Of a stretch of DNA of 33,970 bases, positions 8,310 to 16,203 are shown one piece after another. The position numbers and the translations under genes were made by a program. Position 1 is the stretch's first letter. Each line of letters starts with the position of its first letter. The notes beneath the pieces are model-generated. The model was not told where the DNA came from, ran no database searches, and saw only the letters and a list, made by a program, of their open reading frames with translations. The stretch is from JAJYTI01 sp035302145 (GTDB lineage Bacteria > Bacteroidota > Bacteroidia > Flavobacteriales > Flavobacteriaceae). Where the stretch lies: the NCBI GenBank assembly GCA_035302145.1, contig DATGSX010000149.1, forward strand, positions 1 through 33,970, written 5' to 3'.

Positions 8310-9626
8310 TTAATAGCGATAGTGATCCGACTTATACGGTCCTTCCACTTTTACGCCAATATATTTAGCTTGTTCTTCAGATAACTCGGTTAACTCCACT
8401 CCAATTTTCTCTAAGTGTAGCATAGCTACTTTCTCATCTAAGTGTTTTGGAAGCATGTAAACTTCGTTTTCGTACTTCTCAGGGTAATTCCATAGCTCAA
8501 TTTGCGCAAGGGTCTGGTTGGTGAAAGAATTACTCATCACAAAACTAGGATGGCCAGTAGCACAGCCTAAGTTTACCAATCTACCTTCTGCTAATAAGAT
8601 AATGTCATTACCATCTATCGTGTACTTATCAACTTGTGGCTTAATCTCAACTTTGGTGTTTCCATAATTGTCATTTAACCAGGCTACATCGATTTCATTG
8701 TCGAAATGTCCAATGTTACACACAACAGTTTTGTCTTTCATTGCTTCGAAATGCTCGCCGCGTACGATGTCTTTATTACCTGTGGTAGTAATAACAATGT
8801 CAGCTGTCTCTATTACAGTTTCTAAACGCTTTACTTCAAAACCATCCATTGCAGCTTGTAAAGCACAAATTGGGTCGATTTCGGTCACTGTTACGATAGA
8901 TCCTGCTCCTCTAAACGAAGCTGCAGTTCCTTTACCAACATCTCCGTATCCACAAACTACTACGCGTTTACCTGCAAGCATTAAATCTGTGGCACGACGA
9001 ATAGCATCCACAGCACTTTCTTTACAACCATACTTATTGTCGAATTTCGACTTGGTAACACTGTCGTTTACATTTATAGCTGGCATAGGTAAAGTACCGT
9101 TCTTTACACGCTCATAAAGTCTAAGTACTCCAGTAGTCGTTTCTTCGGATATTCCATTGATTCCCTCGGTAAGCTCAGGATATTTATCCAGCACCATATT
9201 GGTCAAATCTCCACCGTCATCTAAAATAAGATTTAAAGGTTTGCGATCTTCTCCAAAGAATAGGGTTTGCTCAATACACCAATCAAACTCTTCCTCGGTC
9301 ATGCCTTTCCAAGCGTAAACAGGAATTCCAGCTGCTGCAATAGCTGCTGCTGCATGGTCTTGTGTAGAGAATATGTTACAAGAACTCCAAGTTACTTCCG
9401 CACCAAGGGCAACAAGTGTTTCAATAAGAACCGCGGTTTGTATGGTCATGTGTAAACAACCAGCAATTCTTGCTCCTTTTAGTGGTTGTTCATCTTTGTA
9501 TTCTTCACGTAATGCCATCAATCCTGGCATCTCCGCTTCAGCTAACTCGATTTCTCTTCTCCCCCAATCCGCCAAGGAAATGTCTTTTACTTTATAAGCA
9601 ACGTAAGGTGATGTTTTCGTAGACAT
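8310..9626 (-). CDS. ahcY: Adenosylhomocysteinase (S-adenosyl-L-homocysteine hydrolase)
   Basis: This cytoplasmic NAD-dependent enzyme splits S-adenosylhomocysteine into adenosine and homocysteine, relieving product inhibition of methyltransferases in the methyl cycle. The 438-residue protein is full length. Visible landmarks are the substrate region SSCNIFSTQDHAAAAI (81-96), DDGGDLT (136-142), VNDSVTKSKFDN (186-197), the NAD-binding GYGDVGKG (226-233) and the C-terminal KSDHYRY that closes the neighbouring subunit's cofactor site. The start MSTKTSPYVAYKVKD suits the family. It is monocistronic, with its own terminator and a candidate promoter inside the leader of the divergent PPTase gene. 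No riboswitch fold is visible in its short upstream region. Confidence 0.98.
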   Translation of the reverse strand: MSTKTSPYVAYKVKDISLADWGRREIELAEAEMPGLMALREEYKDEQPLKGARIAGCLHMTIQTAVLIETLVALGAEVTWSSCNIFSTQDHAAAAIAAAGIPVYAWKGMTEEEFDWCIEQTLFFGEDRKPLNLILDDGGDLTNMVLDKYPELTEGINGISEETTTGVLRLYERVKNGTLPMPAINVNDSVTKSKFDNKYGCKESAVDAIRRATDLMLAGKRVVVCGYGDVGKGTAASFRGAGSIVTVTEIDPICALQAAMDGFEVKRLETVIETADIVITTTGNKDIVRGEHFEAMKDKTVVCNIGHFDNEIDVAWLNDNYGNTKVEIKPQVDKYTIDGNDIILLAEGRLVNLGCATGHPSFVMSNSFTNQTLAQIELWNYPEKYENEVYMLPKHLDEKVAMLHLEKIGVELTELSEEQAKYIGVKVEGPYKSDHYRY

Positions 9627-9631
9627 ATTAG

Positions 9632-9639
9632 TATATTTG
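9632..9639 (+). promoter_or_regulatory. Candidate -7 box for the PPTase gene
   Basis: TATATTTG matches TAnnTTTG exactly. There is no TTG at the right distance upstream, so the -33 element is weak or absent. It would give a leader of about 70 nt to the ATG at 9718. Confidence 0.45.
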
Positions 9640-9689
9640 AATAGATTAATTATTTCTTTGTGTTACGAGTTTTTATTCAAAACTCAGTG

Positions 9690-9697
9690 CAAAAATA
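9690..9697 (-). promoter_or_regulatory. Candidate -7 box for ahcY
   Basis: On the minus strand the sequence is TATTTTTG, an exact TAnnTTTG match with no clear -33 TTG. The start site would be near 9683, about 57 nt before the ahcY ATG, so its transcript would overlap the PPTase leader in antisense. Confidence 0.4.
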
Positions 9698-9717
9698 GGT
9701 ATAATTTAATAGACTAT

Positions 9718-10362
9718 ATGGCGATTTATAAAACTATAACAATTGGGCAAAATAGTAAACTACTCCTATGGAAGATTGAAGAAAGTCTAGAACAGCTTTA
9801 TAATGGTCTTGAACTTACTCCAGAATCTGTTGAAAGGCTAAACAATATGAAAAGCCTTGTCCACAAGAAAGGGTATTTGGCTGTTCGTCAATTACTAAAA
9901 GAATTTGGGTATACCGATTCAGATTTGAATTACAAGAGCTCAGGACGACCTTTGTTGATTAATGGAAAGCACATTACCATTTCCCACTCACATAATTTTG
10001 CAGCTGTCTTAGTTGGTGATAAAGCTTTTGGAGTGGATATAGAGAAGCAAAGAGAGAAGATTATAAGAATTGCAAACAAGTTTACGCCCATTAGCGAATA
10101 CCGAACCTTAGCAAATGACGATGCTATAATTAGAAAACTTACCTTAGTTTGGGCAGCAAAAGAATCTGTTTATAAATCATTCTCTACCCATGGTGTGAGC
10201 TTTTTAAACCATATAGATGTACATGACTTCGATTTAGATAGTCCAAGAACACAAGCTACATTGGAGTTTAAAGGTAAAGTACAGGAATATGAAGTGTTTT
10301 TCTTAGAATTCGAAGATTTTGCCTGTTCCTATGTCTATCCTAAACTACCTGCTTCCTCTTAA
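9718..10362 (+). CDS. 4'-phosphopantetheinyl transferase superfamily protein (Sfp/AcpT type)
   Basis: Such enzymes move the phosphopantetheine arm of coenzyme A onto a serine of an acyl or peptidyl carrier protein. The 214-residue protein has the two family motifs: GVDIE (105-109, Mg2+ ligands) and WAAKESVYK (145-153, with the catalytic Glu and Lys), preceded by the ITISHSHNFAAV segment (86-96) that contacts CoA. The ATG at 9718 is preferred; an in-frame start at 9637 lies inside the -7 box and adds an unlikely N-terminus. No carrier protein or biosynthetic cluster is in the window, so it may serve fatty-acid ACP or a distant pathway. The pnuC gene follows after 81 bp behind its own -7 box. 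Confidence 0.9.
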   Translation: MAIYKTITIGQNSKLLLWKIEESLEQLYNGLELTPESVERLNNMKSLVHKKGYLAVRQLLKEFGYTDSDLNYKSSGRPLLINGKHITISHSHNFAAVLVGDKAFGVDIEKQREKIIRIANKFTPISEYRTLANDDAIIRKLTLVWAAKESVYKSFSTHGVSFLNHIDVHDFDLDSPRTQATLEFKGKVQEYEVFFLEFEDFACSYVYPKLPASS

Positions 10363-10372
10363 AAAACTTCTG

Positions 10373-10380
10373 TAGATTTG
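10373..10380 (+). promoter_or_regulatory. Candidate -7 box for the pnuC operon
   Basis: TAGATTTG matches TAnnTTTG; no good -33 TTG precedes it. The start site near 10386 would place the palindrome at 10401-10419 within the leader, at about +15 to +34. Confidence 0.45.
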
Positions 10381-10400
10381 TTTAATTTTTTGGAATTGGG

Positions 10401-10419
10401 GTTCGAAATTTATTCGAAC
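10401..10419 (+). promoter_or_regulatory. Perfect 7-5-7 palindrome in the pnuC leader (possible operator)
   Basis: GTTCGAA (10401-10407), spacer ATTTA, TTCGAAC (10413-10419). A further TCGAA follows at 10425-10429. There is no T-run, so it is not a terminator. It could be a repressor site just downstream of the start site or a small leader hairpin. The cognate regulator is unknown. Confidence 0.45.
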
Positions 10420-10443
10420 TGCTAATCGAAATACAACTATGTA

Positions 10444-11079
10444 ATGAGTGAAGTTTTTCAGTTTTTGTTTTCTCAATATAGCGACTATGCTACAATAGAT
10501 ATTGCACTTGAAATAATCGCTGTTGTTTTTGGATTCTTATCGGTATGGTACTCCAAAGAAAACAATATTTTGGTTTTCCCAACTGGGATGGTCAGCACCG
10601 CTATTTTTGTTTATTTACTGTTTAAATGGACATTGTTGGGCGACATGTTAATCAACGGCTACTACTTTAGTATGAGTATCTATGGATGGTATGTATGGAC
10701 TCGTACAACTGATGATGGCACAACCCCAGAATCGCCAATAAGCAAAACGACCAAAAAAGAACATCTGATATCGATATTTCTATTTATAGGTGCCATATTA
10801 TTTGTGTATTTAGTCTATTGGTGGTTTGATAAATTGGATAGTGACACAGCTTATGTGGATATGGTTACCACAGGGATATTTTTTGTAGGCATGTGGTTAA
10901 TGGCAAAAAGAAAAATAGAGAATTGGCTGTATTGGATTATAGGAGATTTTATATCCATTCCTTTATACTTCTATAAAGGATTTACTTTTACAAGTTTTCA
11001 ATACCTTATATTTACTTTTATTGCGTACAAAGGATACTTAGCATGGAAAAAGAGCTTGAACAAAGAGATAGCAGTATAA
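10444..11079 (+). CDS. pnuC: PnuC-family vitamin transporter (nicotinamide riboside or thiamin)
   Basis: This 211-residue inner-membrane protein has about seven hydrophobic segments. Family landmarks include SVWYSKENNILVFPTGM (35-51), the INGYYFSMSIYGWYVW stretch (71-86) and the C-terminal WLYWIIGDFISIPLYFYKG. PnuC-type permeases import a nucleoside-like vitamin by facilitated diffusion; uptake is made one-way by phosphorylation inside the cell. Here the next gene is a P-loop kinase overlapping by one base, which fits that scheme. In Bacteroidota the family splits into nicotinamide riboside (PnuC) and thiamin (PnuT) transporters, and a TPP-riboswitch-controlled receptor lies 5.2 kb downstream, so the substrate is open. 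No TPP element precedes this gene itself. Confidence 0.9.
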   Translation: MSEVFQFLFSQYSDYATIDIALEIIAVVFGFLSVWYSKENNILVFPTGMVSTAIFVYLLFKWTLLGDMLINGYYFSMSIYGWYVWTRTTDDGTTPESPISKTTKKEHLISIFLFIGAILFVYLVYWWFDKLDSDTAYVDMVTTGIFFVGMWLMAKRKIENWLYWIIGDFISIPLYFYKGFTFTSFQYLIFTFIAYKGYLAWKKSLNKEIAV

Positions 11080-11600
11080 TGAGAGTGGTACTTTACGGTC
11101 CAGAATCTACTGGTAAAACAACTTTAGCAAAGCAATTGGCCGCTCATTATAATACCAATTGGGTTCCAGAGTATATGCGAACGTATTTAGAAAATAAAAC
11201 TTTGGTTCCAGGGGAGGAAATCGTGGCGTATGATGAATTAGAAACTATAGCGAAAGGCCAAATAAGTTCGGAAAACACTTCAATAAAGACAGCAAATAAA
11301 CTTCTATTTTGCGATACTAATTTATTAGAACTTCAAGTTTACGCCGAACATTACTTTGGAAAATGTCCGCGGACTCTTGCTACTTACGCAAGAAAAAACA
11401 AGTACGAATTATACATCCTTACCTATATAGATGTTCCTTGGCAGGCAGATGAAATGCGAGATAGACCGGAAAATAGAGAGGAAATGTTTGCATTGTTTGA
11501 GCAGAAATTAATCGACTACAATCTCCCATACATTACGATAAAAGGCAATGAAAGTGAGCGCCTAAAACAGGCCATTTCTTACATCGATAATCATCTTTAG
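11079..11600 (+). CDS. NadR-like P-loop nucleoside/vitamin kinase (AAA_28-type ATPase)
   Basis: This is a 173-residue cytoplasmic NTPase with Walker A GPESTGKT (7-14), a CDTNLLELQVYAEHYFG segment placed like the ribosylnicotinamide-kinase active site of NadR, and a lid-like DRPENREEMF motif. It lacks the N-terminal HTH and the nucleotidyltransferase domain of E. coli NadR and is only the kinase part. The start is set at 11079, where ATG overlaps the pnuC stop (TAATG) and puts the P-loop near the N-terminus; an in-frame ATG at 11043 would add 12 residues. It most likely phosphorylates what the upstream transporter brings in. Nicotinamide riboside is the default by homology; thiamin is a serious alternative given the local context. 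Confidence 0.85.
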   Translation: MRVVLYGPESTGKTTLAKQLAAHYNTNWVPEYMRTYLENKTLVPGEEIVAYDELETIAKGQISSENTSIKTANKLLFCDTNLLELQVYAEHYFGKCPRTLATYARKNKYELYILTYIDVPWQADEMRDRPENREEMFALFEQKLIDYNLPYITIKGNESERLKQAISYIDNHL

Positions 11601-11922
11601 TAAACTTAACTCTTACACTAAGAGCTTAAGGCAAAATATTTGTTTTAAAGTTCTATCGTAATAATCGTGTGTTTTTTGGGTAATTAAATGAATGGGTATG
11701 TGTAAAAAAGATACAATACACATATTGGTATACAGGCTCTAGTTTGGTGTGAAAATATTGGCATTGATAGTAATAGGTTGATATGTAGCGGTTTATAGTG
11801 GGTTTTGAATATGGCTTTTAAATTTTCAAAACTATGGAACAAAATTTTCTATATATCGGATAAATATTTAAACAGTATAGTAGATTCTGTTATATAATAA
11901 AAGGGGGAGTATATTAAAGACA

Positions 11923-11946
11923 TAGCTTAAATAAGCTAAGTTTTTT
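11923..11946 (+). terminator. First tandem terminator-like hairpin
   Basis: TAGCTTA (11923-11929) and TAAGCTA (11932-11938) are self-complementary around two A, followed by AG and six T. The stem is AT-rich, so it is weaker than the next one. Confidence 0.5.
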
Positions 11947-11952
11947 AACTCC

Positions 11953-11990
11953 AAAGTGAGCGTCTTGATGGCGCTCACTTTTTTATTTTT
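11953..11990 (+). terminator. Second tandem terminator, strong
   Basis: AAAGTGAGCG (11953-11962) pairs perfectly over 10 bp with CGCTCACTTT (11972-11981), followed by a T-rich run to 11990. It ends transcription arriving from upstream, 53 bp before the response-regulator start codon. Confidence 0.88.
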
Positions 11991-12043
11991 TATAGGTAAA
12001 GGCTTCTGTTGGATAATTTGTACTTTTACAGTCAAGCTTAGCT

Positions 12044-13423
12044 ATGGAAAATAAAATATTAATAATAGAAGACGATCTGGCATTTGGGAAAATGCTTCAG
12101 CTTTTCTTAGAGCGTAAGAAATTCAAGGTATCCTTGGCTACCTCAGGAAAACAGGCAAGGGGATTTTTAAAAAACACCCATTTTGATTTACTTATTACCG
12201 ATTTAAAACTTCCAGATGATTCGGGTATGGAGATACTCAATATAGCTCGGAAGCATACACCACCCACACCAACTATTCTTATGACTAGCTACGCTGATAT
12301 TACTACAGCTGTGGAAGCTATTAAACGAGGAGCAGCAGATTACATTTCCAAACCCTTCCGACCAGAGGAGTTACTTATGGTAATGCAACAAGCTATAGAT
12401 AAACCGGAAGCGAAAGAATCTGCGGAAGTGACTTCTGATACTGCACAGAGCTCTAAATCGCCTAGCGAAACCAAAGAATATGATAATGAAGCTGAGGTCG
12501 TAATAGGTAATAGCGAAGCTTCTGTTGAATTTAATAGACATTTGAAGCTAGTAGCACCTACCAACATGTGTGTGCTTATAGAAGGCGAAAGCGGAACAGG
12601 AAAAGAGGTGGCGGCACAAGCAATTCATAATAATAGCAAACGAAGGAATGGCCCATTTATAGCGGTAGATTGTGGTGCAATTCCCGAAGAGATTGCAGCT
12701 AGTGAGTTTTTTGGACATATTAAGGGGAGTTTTACTGGGGCGATAAATGACAAAAAAGGGCATTTTGAAGCTGCAAATGGTGGAACTCTTTTTCTTGATG
12801 AGGTTGGTAATTTATCCTATCAAAATCAAATGCAATTGCTACGTGCTCTTCAAGAGCGAAAGATAAAACCTGTAGGTGGCAATAAGGAAATACAAGTAGA
12901 TGTTCGAATTGTATCTGCTACCAACGAAGATTTGTTGCAAGCAGTGGAAGATGGGCGTTTTAGAGAGGATTTATACCATAGGCTTAATGAGTTTTCTATA
13001 AACATCCCTCCTTTACGAGAGCGAAAAGATGACTTGGTATTGTTTACCGATTTCTTCTTGCAAGAAGCTAATAAATCTTTGAACAAAGAAGTGTTGGGGC
13101 TCAGTGCCGAAGCACAGCAAGTTTTTTTTAATTACTCTTGGCCTGGTAATCTTAGGGAGTTAAGAAATATAATAAGAAGAGCGGTGTTGTTAACTACCAA
13201 CTCATTTATTCCTCTAGAAGTTCTTCCAAAAGAAGTGCGACACGAAATACCAAAAAGAAGTTCCAACGAAGTGTTATTGTCCAAAGAAGAACATGAGAAA
13301 CAATCTATTATTCAAGCTTTAGAAAAAACAAACAATAACAAGTCAGAAGCAGCTAGACTACTAAATATAGCAAGGAAAACCTTATATAATAAACTAAAGC
13401 AATACGGGTTGGACGATTATTGA
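12044..13423 (+). CDS. Sigma-54-dependent response regulator (NtrC/AtoC family)
   Basis: This 459-residue transcription activator of RpoN-type promoters has three parts. The receiver domain (1-120) has acid pocket E9/D10/D11, phosphoacceptor D53 in LITDLKLPDDSG and the conserved KPF. After an acidic Ser-rich linker (about 130-155) comes the AAA+ domain, with Walker A GESGTGKE, Walker B GGTLFLDEVGNL and, in place of the usual GAFTGA loop that contacts sigma-54, GSFTGA. The C-terminal Fis-type HTH (about 418-456, NNNKSEAARLLNIARKTLYN) binds enhancer DNA. Its stop codon overlaps that of the convergent hybrid kinase by 7 bp, which makes the kinase its likely partner. No -24/-12 sigma-54 promoter was found in the window, so the targets are probably elsewhere. 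Confidence 0.93.
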   Translation: MENKILIIEDDLAFGKMLQLFLERKKFKVSLATSGKQARGFLKNTHFDLLITDLKLPDDSGMEILNIARKHTPPTPTILMTSYADITTAVEAIKRGAADYISKPFRPEELLMVMQQAIDKPEAKESAEVTSDTAQSSKSPSETKEYDNEAEVVIGNSEASVEFNRHLKLVAPTNMCVLIEGESGTGKEVAAQAIHNNSKRRNGPFIAVDCGAIPEEIAASEFFGHIKGSFTGAINDKKGHFEAANGGTLFLDEVGNLSYQNQMQLLRALQERKIKPVGGNKEIQVDVRIVSATNEDLLQAVEDGRFREDLYHRLNEFSINIPPLRERKDDLVLFTDFFLQEANKSLNKEVLGLSAEAQQVFFNYSWPGNLRELRNIIRRAVLLTTNSFIPLEVLPKEVRHEIPKRSSNEVLLSKEEHEKQSIIQALEKTNNNKSEAARLLNIARKTLYNKLKQYGLDDY

Positions 13424-15858
13424 TTCTGTTGCATAGCCTGAAACAAACGAGCAAACTCCACTTCTAATTGCTTATATTTTTTTAATAAAACTTCAGTAGA
13501 AAACTTATTCACTAGTGGAGAATCTAAATCGTAGAGAATGGGTAGTATTTGTTTAGCCTCTATTTGTTTAGCCATGGTTTTCATTTTATGAGCAACATGT
13601 TCAATTTGGCTATAGTCCGAAGAGTTTATCGCTATTTTTAATTGTTTCATATTACTCACGGTTTCTTTTTTAAATACCTCTAATATTTCTTTTATAGAAT
13701 CTTTAGAGTCTAAAAAAATCTCTAGCTGGTGTAAAGAGTAAAGTTGTGAGTTTCCCTCTTCTGTTTCGGTTGGTAAGATAGTAATGTCATCCTTTACTTT
13801 CCATTGTGGAAAATAGCTTTGAAGTGTTTCCACTAATATATTTAAAGTGAAAGGCTTTTTTAACACTGCAGCAAATCCTTGGTTTGTATAGTGCTTTGTA
13901 GGTAACTCAGTATTGCCTGTCATAGCAATAATGGGTTGCAGGTTATAATCCAACTCTCCTTTTTCTTGAAGGTTTTCTAGCACTTTAAAGCCGTCTATTT
14001 CTGGCATTTGTATATCGGTAAGTACAAAATCATAATCTAAGGACTGGCCCTCTATATCCTTGTAGCTAGTATAAACAACCGCTTCGATGTTTATACTAGC
14101 AAGCAATTCTTTTAGAACGGTCAACATGCTCGAGTCATCATCAAAAATCAATGCTTTTTCCGGATACTTTATATCTTGAGTTTCTTTTATACCCAATTGC
14201 TTTTGTTGTGATAAACCTCGCTTTAATGGAATTTCACAAAGAATACTTGTCCCTTTTCCTTGGGTGCTTTCAAGTTTTAAACTTCCGCCTAATAAGTGAA
14301 TGAGTTTTTTAGTGATGGTAAGTCCTAAACCTGAACCAGAAAACTGCGAATGAATCGTTGTTCCAGATTGGATGAACTCGTCGAAAATACTATCTATTTT
14401 ATCTTCTGAAATTCCAATACCAGTATCGATTACAGCTATTTGCAACCAATCTAGATCCTTTTCCTCTTTAATAAGAGTAACCTCGACCTTAACCTCCCCA
14501 CGCTCCGTAAACTTAAACGCATTGCTAATCAGATTGTTCAATATCTGTTGTATACGTATAGGATCACTTATATACCATTTATCAACAATTTCTGGTGGAA
14601 TGCTAACATTTAGTTCTATATCCTTGTTAGCATATATAGTGTGATTCGATTCTGCTATATTGTTTATTAAGTCACTTAAACAAAATTGAGCTTCGGTAAG
14701 AGTTAGCGAACCAGCATCTAGTCGAGAATAGTCCAAAAGGTCTTCTACGAGTTTATTGGCATAATTGGCGCTCGAGTTTAATTGATTAACATAATAGGAT
14801 TGTTGCTTAGTCAGTTCGGATTTTTCTAATAATTGCGAGAATCCTAGGAGACTGTGTAAAGGGGTTTTTAAATCGTGACTTACTGTGTTTAATAGTTGTT
14901 CACGGCTTTTAACCAAAGAATCGGAATATTGCTTTGCGGTTTGCAAATTCTTTTTGAACTCTTCGGCTTTAAAGTAATCGGTTACGGTAAGATAAATGAA
15001 AAAGAGAATGAGAATAAGTCCGATAACACCTGAAACTTTAAGTGTTTGTAGAGTTTTTTGATAAGTTTCCTCTCTTTTTAGTTCACTTTCTAATCGGAGC
15101 TTGGTTGCTTCGGCATCGAAAGCTGCGATTAATTTTCTTAATTGACTAGATAGATTTAGATCTGTGTTGATTAGTTCATTTTCTTTCTGCTCAAGTTGTT
15201 TTCTAGCTCTTGAATTTGCTCTCTTGGTTTCTGCTACGATGTAGCGCGTGGCTTCTAGGGTAGATTCTACTATGTCGGTAGCTATTTTTTCGTCTGTGTC
15301 TATTGTGGCATTTAAAAAATTGATATAGGCCATGTACGAAGCACGCTCCTCTTGGCTTAATCGTGAAGGATCTTTAACAAAGTTATCCAAAGTAATTTTC
15401 CCCATTGAGTTTTCTAGTTTTTTGAACTCTTCTAGAATATCATCTAGGGAGGTGTCTTGGCTATAAGTGGTTTTTAAAAATCGAAGTTGTTCTATAGTAT
15501 CGTCTTTTCCTTTTATAAGAGTTTTTACACTATCTAATTGGATTTGCTGCTGCTCATTTTGTGTAAGTTGTTTTAACTGATCGATTTGTTTATATAAAGA
15601 GTCTATTTTTTCCTTATATAGATCGTGGTCCGAATCGGCGGACGTTAGTAAGGTGATTCGCGAATAACTATCAACCTCATATACATAATTGATTAAGGAA
15701 CCAGCATCTACAAATCGCACTTGATTCTCTTGGTCACTAGACCTAGTTAACGTTCTAAACTCCATAAATAGAACATAGGCAACAGCCACAGCAAGAATGC
15801 TGATAACGATGTAGCTTATAATTATTTTAAATGGAAAATTATAACGCGAATTCTTCAT
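13417..15858 (-). CDS. Membrane-bound hybrid sensor histidine kinase with receiver and Hpt domains
   Basis: The 813-residue protein has TM1 about 11-33, a largely helical, coiled-coil-rich periplasmic sensor region about 34-274, TM2 about 275-293, and a HisKA domain with phosphorylated H328 in VSHDLKTPLHSLL. The HATPase domain follows (about 425-547; N-box NNLISNAFKF, G1 VIDTGIGI, G2 GSGLGL). A receiver (about 567-683) has DDD at 573-575 and D615 in LTDIQMPE. A C-terminal Hpt domain (about 710-800) has H757 in VAHKMKTM. All four phosphorelay sites (H, D, H, then D53 of the neighbouring regulator) are therefore present across the two genes. The gene is convergent with the regulator. Its upstream region, 15859-16004, separates it from the TPP-riboswitch promoter. 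The sensed signal is unknown. Confidence 0.94.
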   Translation of the reverse strand: MKNSRYNFPFKIIISYIVISILAVAVAYVLFMEFRTLTRSSDQENQVRFVDAGSLINYVYEVDSYSRITLLTSADSDHDLYKEKIDSLYKQIDQLKQLTQNEQQQIQLDSVKTLIKGKDDTIEQLRFLKTTYSQDTSLDDILEEFKKLENSMGKITLDNFVKDPSRLSQEERASYMAYINFLNATIDTDEKIATDIVESTLEATRYIVAETKRANSRARKQLEQKENELINTDLNLSSQLRKLIAAFDAEATKLRLESELKREETYQKTLQTLKVSGVIGLILILFFIYLTVTDYFKAEEFKKNLQTAKQYSDSLVKSREQLLNTVSHDLKTPLHSLLGFSQLLEKSELTKQQSYYVNQLNSSANYANKLVEDLLDYSRLDAGSLTLTEAQFCLSDLINNIAESNHTIYANKDIELNVSIPPEIVDKWYISDPIRIQQILNNLISNAFKFTERGEVKVEVTLIKEEKDLDWLQIAVIDTGIGISEDKIDSIFDEFIQSGTTIHSQFSGSGLGLTITKKLIHLLGGSLKLESTQGKGTSILCEIPLKRGLSQQKQLGIKETQDIKYPEKALIFDDDSSMLTVLKELLASINIEAVVYTSYKDIEGQSLDYDFVLTDIQMPEIDGFKVLENLQEKGELDYNLQPIIAMTGNTELPTKHYTNQGFAAVLKKPFTLNILVETLQSYFPQWKVKDDITILPTETEEGNSQLYSLHQLEIFLDSKDSIKEILEVFKKETVSNMKQLKIAINSSDYSQIEHVAHKMKTMAKQIEAKQILPILYDLDSPLVNKFSTEVLLKKYKQLEVEFARLFQAMQQNQ

Positions 15859-16004
15859 AGCATAAAACTATAAAACTACACAATAGCAAACGAAAACAGT
15901 TAACCACTAGGTATTTTTACGAAGATTATAACATATACAATGAAATAGTAAAAATAAGCTTCATTCAAAAGTAGTGTAGATGTACAACGATAGTCGATTG
16001 AATT

Positions 16005-16034
16005 TTGTGCCGTAGATAAATTGTGGTATATTTG
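16005..16034 (+). promoter_or_regulatory. Promoter of the TPP-riboswitch / TonB receptor transcript
   Basis: TTG at 16005-16007 and TATATTTG at 16027-16034 are separated by 19 bp. The predicted start site is about 16040, just before the riboswitch aptamer. The full leader to the receptor ATG would be about 246 nt. Confidence 0.8.
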
Positions 16035-16046
16035 CAGCCATTCTCA

Positions 16047-16125
16047 ATAAAGGGGTGCTTATCGGAAGATCCGATGGCTGAGATGATACCCAATGAACCT
16101 GAGCAGATAATGCTGCTAAGGGAAA
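16047..16125 (+). ncRNA. TPP (thiamin pyrophosphate) riboswitch aptamer, THI element
   Basis: The conserved THI-box blocks are all present in order: GGGGTGC (16052-16058), GGCTGAGATGATACCC, TGAACCTGA, CAGATAATGCTG and the closing TAAGGGA. An optional stem (ATCGG / CCGAT) sits in P3. The 5' AGGGG side and the 3' AAGGG region lie at the ends that frame the P1 switching helix. TPP binding would stabilise P1 and lead to termination at the hairpin 16169-16203. The element controls the TonB-dependent receptor downstream and so ties that receptor to thiamin status. Confidence 0.95.
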
Positions 16126-16168
16126 TGAAAAAGTTGCGATAAATTTCGCGGTTTTTGGTATAATATGC

Positions 16169-16203
16169 AACCCTTTAGATACTAGATGTCTGAAGGTTTT
16201 TTT
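16169..16203 (+). terminator. Riboswitch-controlled intrinsic terminator (expression platform)
   Basis: AACCCTTTAGATA (16169-16181) pairs with TGTCTGAAGGTT (16187-16198) with one bulged C and G-T pairs, followed by seven T (16197-16203). The 5' arm CCCTT (16171-16175) is also complementary to AAGGG (16118-16122) in the 3' side of the aptamer, giving a competing antiterminator. AATATGCA (16162-16169) and TGCATATT (16205-16212) extend the hairpin further. Confidence 0.85.

Larger units (their letters stand above)
11601..12043 (+). other. Non-coding 443-bp region ending in two tandem terminators
   Basis: No ORF or recognisable RNA family is seen. Just after the kinase stop is an inverted repeat (CTCTTA, CAC, TAAGAG, inside a longer imperfect match) without a T-run. 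The middle is AT-rich and featureless. The end holds two terminator-like hairpins (listed separately). No exact TAnnTTTG box was found, so a separate small-RNA promoter is unproven; it may simply be a long 3' UTR of the pnuC operon. Confidence 0.5.

Noticed and set aside
8668..9117. Plus-strand frame of 149 codons opposite ahcY
   Set aside because: ahcY is certain on the minus strand. The plus frame has no recognisable domain and is an antisense shadow.
9627..9717. Possible SAH or SAM riboswitch upstream of ahcY
   Set aside because: The upstream region is under 100 nt and AT-rich, and shows none of the conserved riboswitch blocks.
11700..12043. Possible sigma-54 (-24/-12) promoter near the response regulator and elsewhere in intergenic DNA
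   Set aside because: Partial TGGCA-like matches near 11758 and 26326 do not have TTGC at the required spacing.
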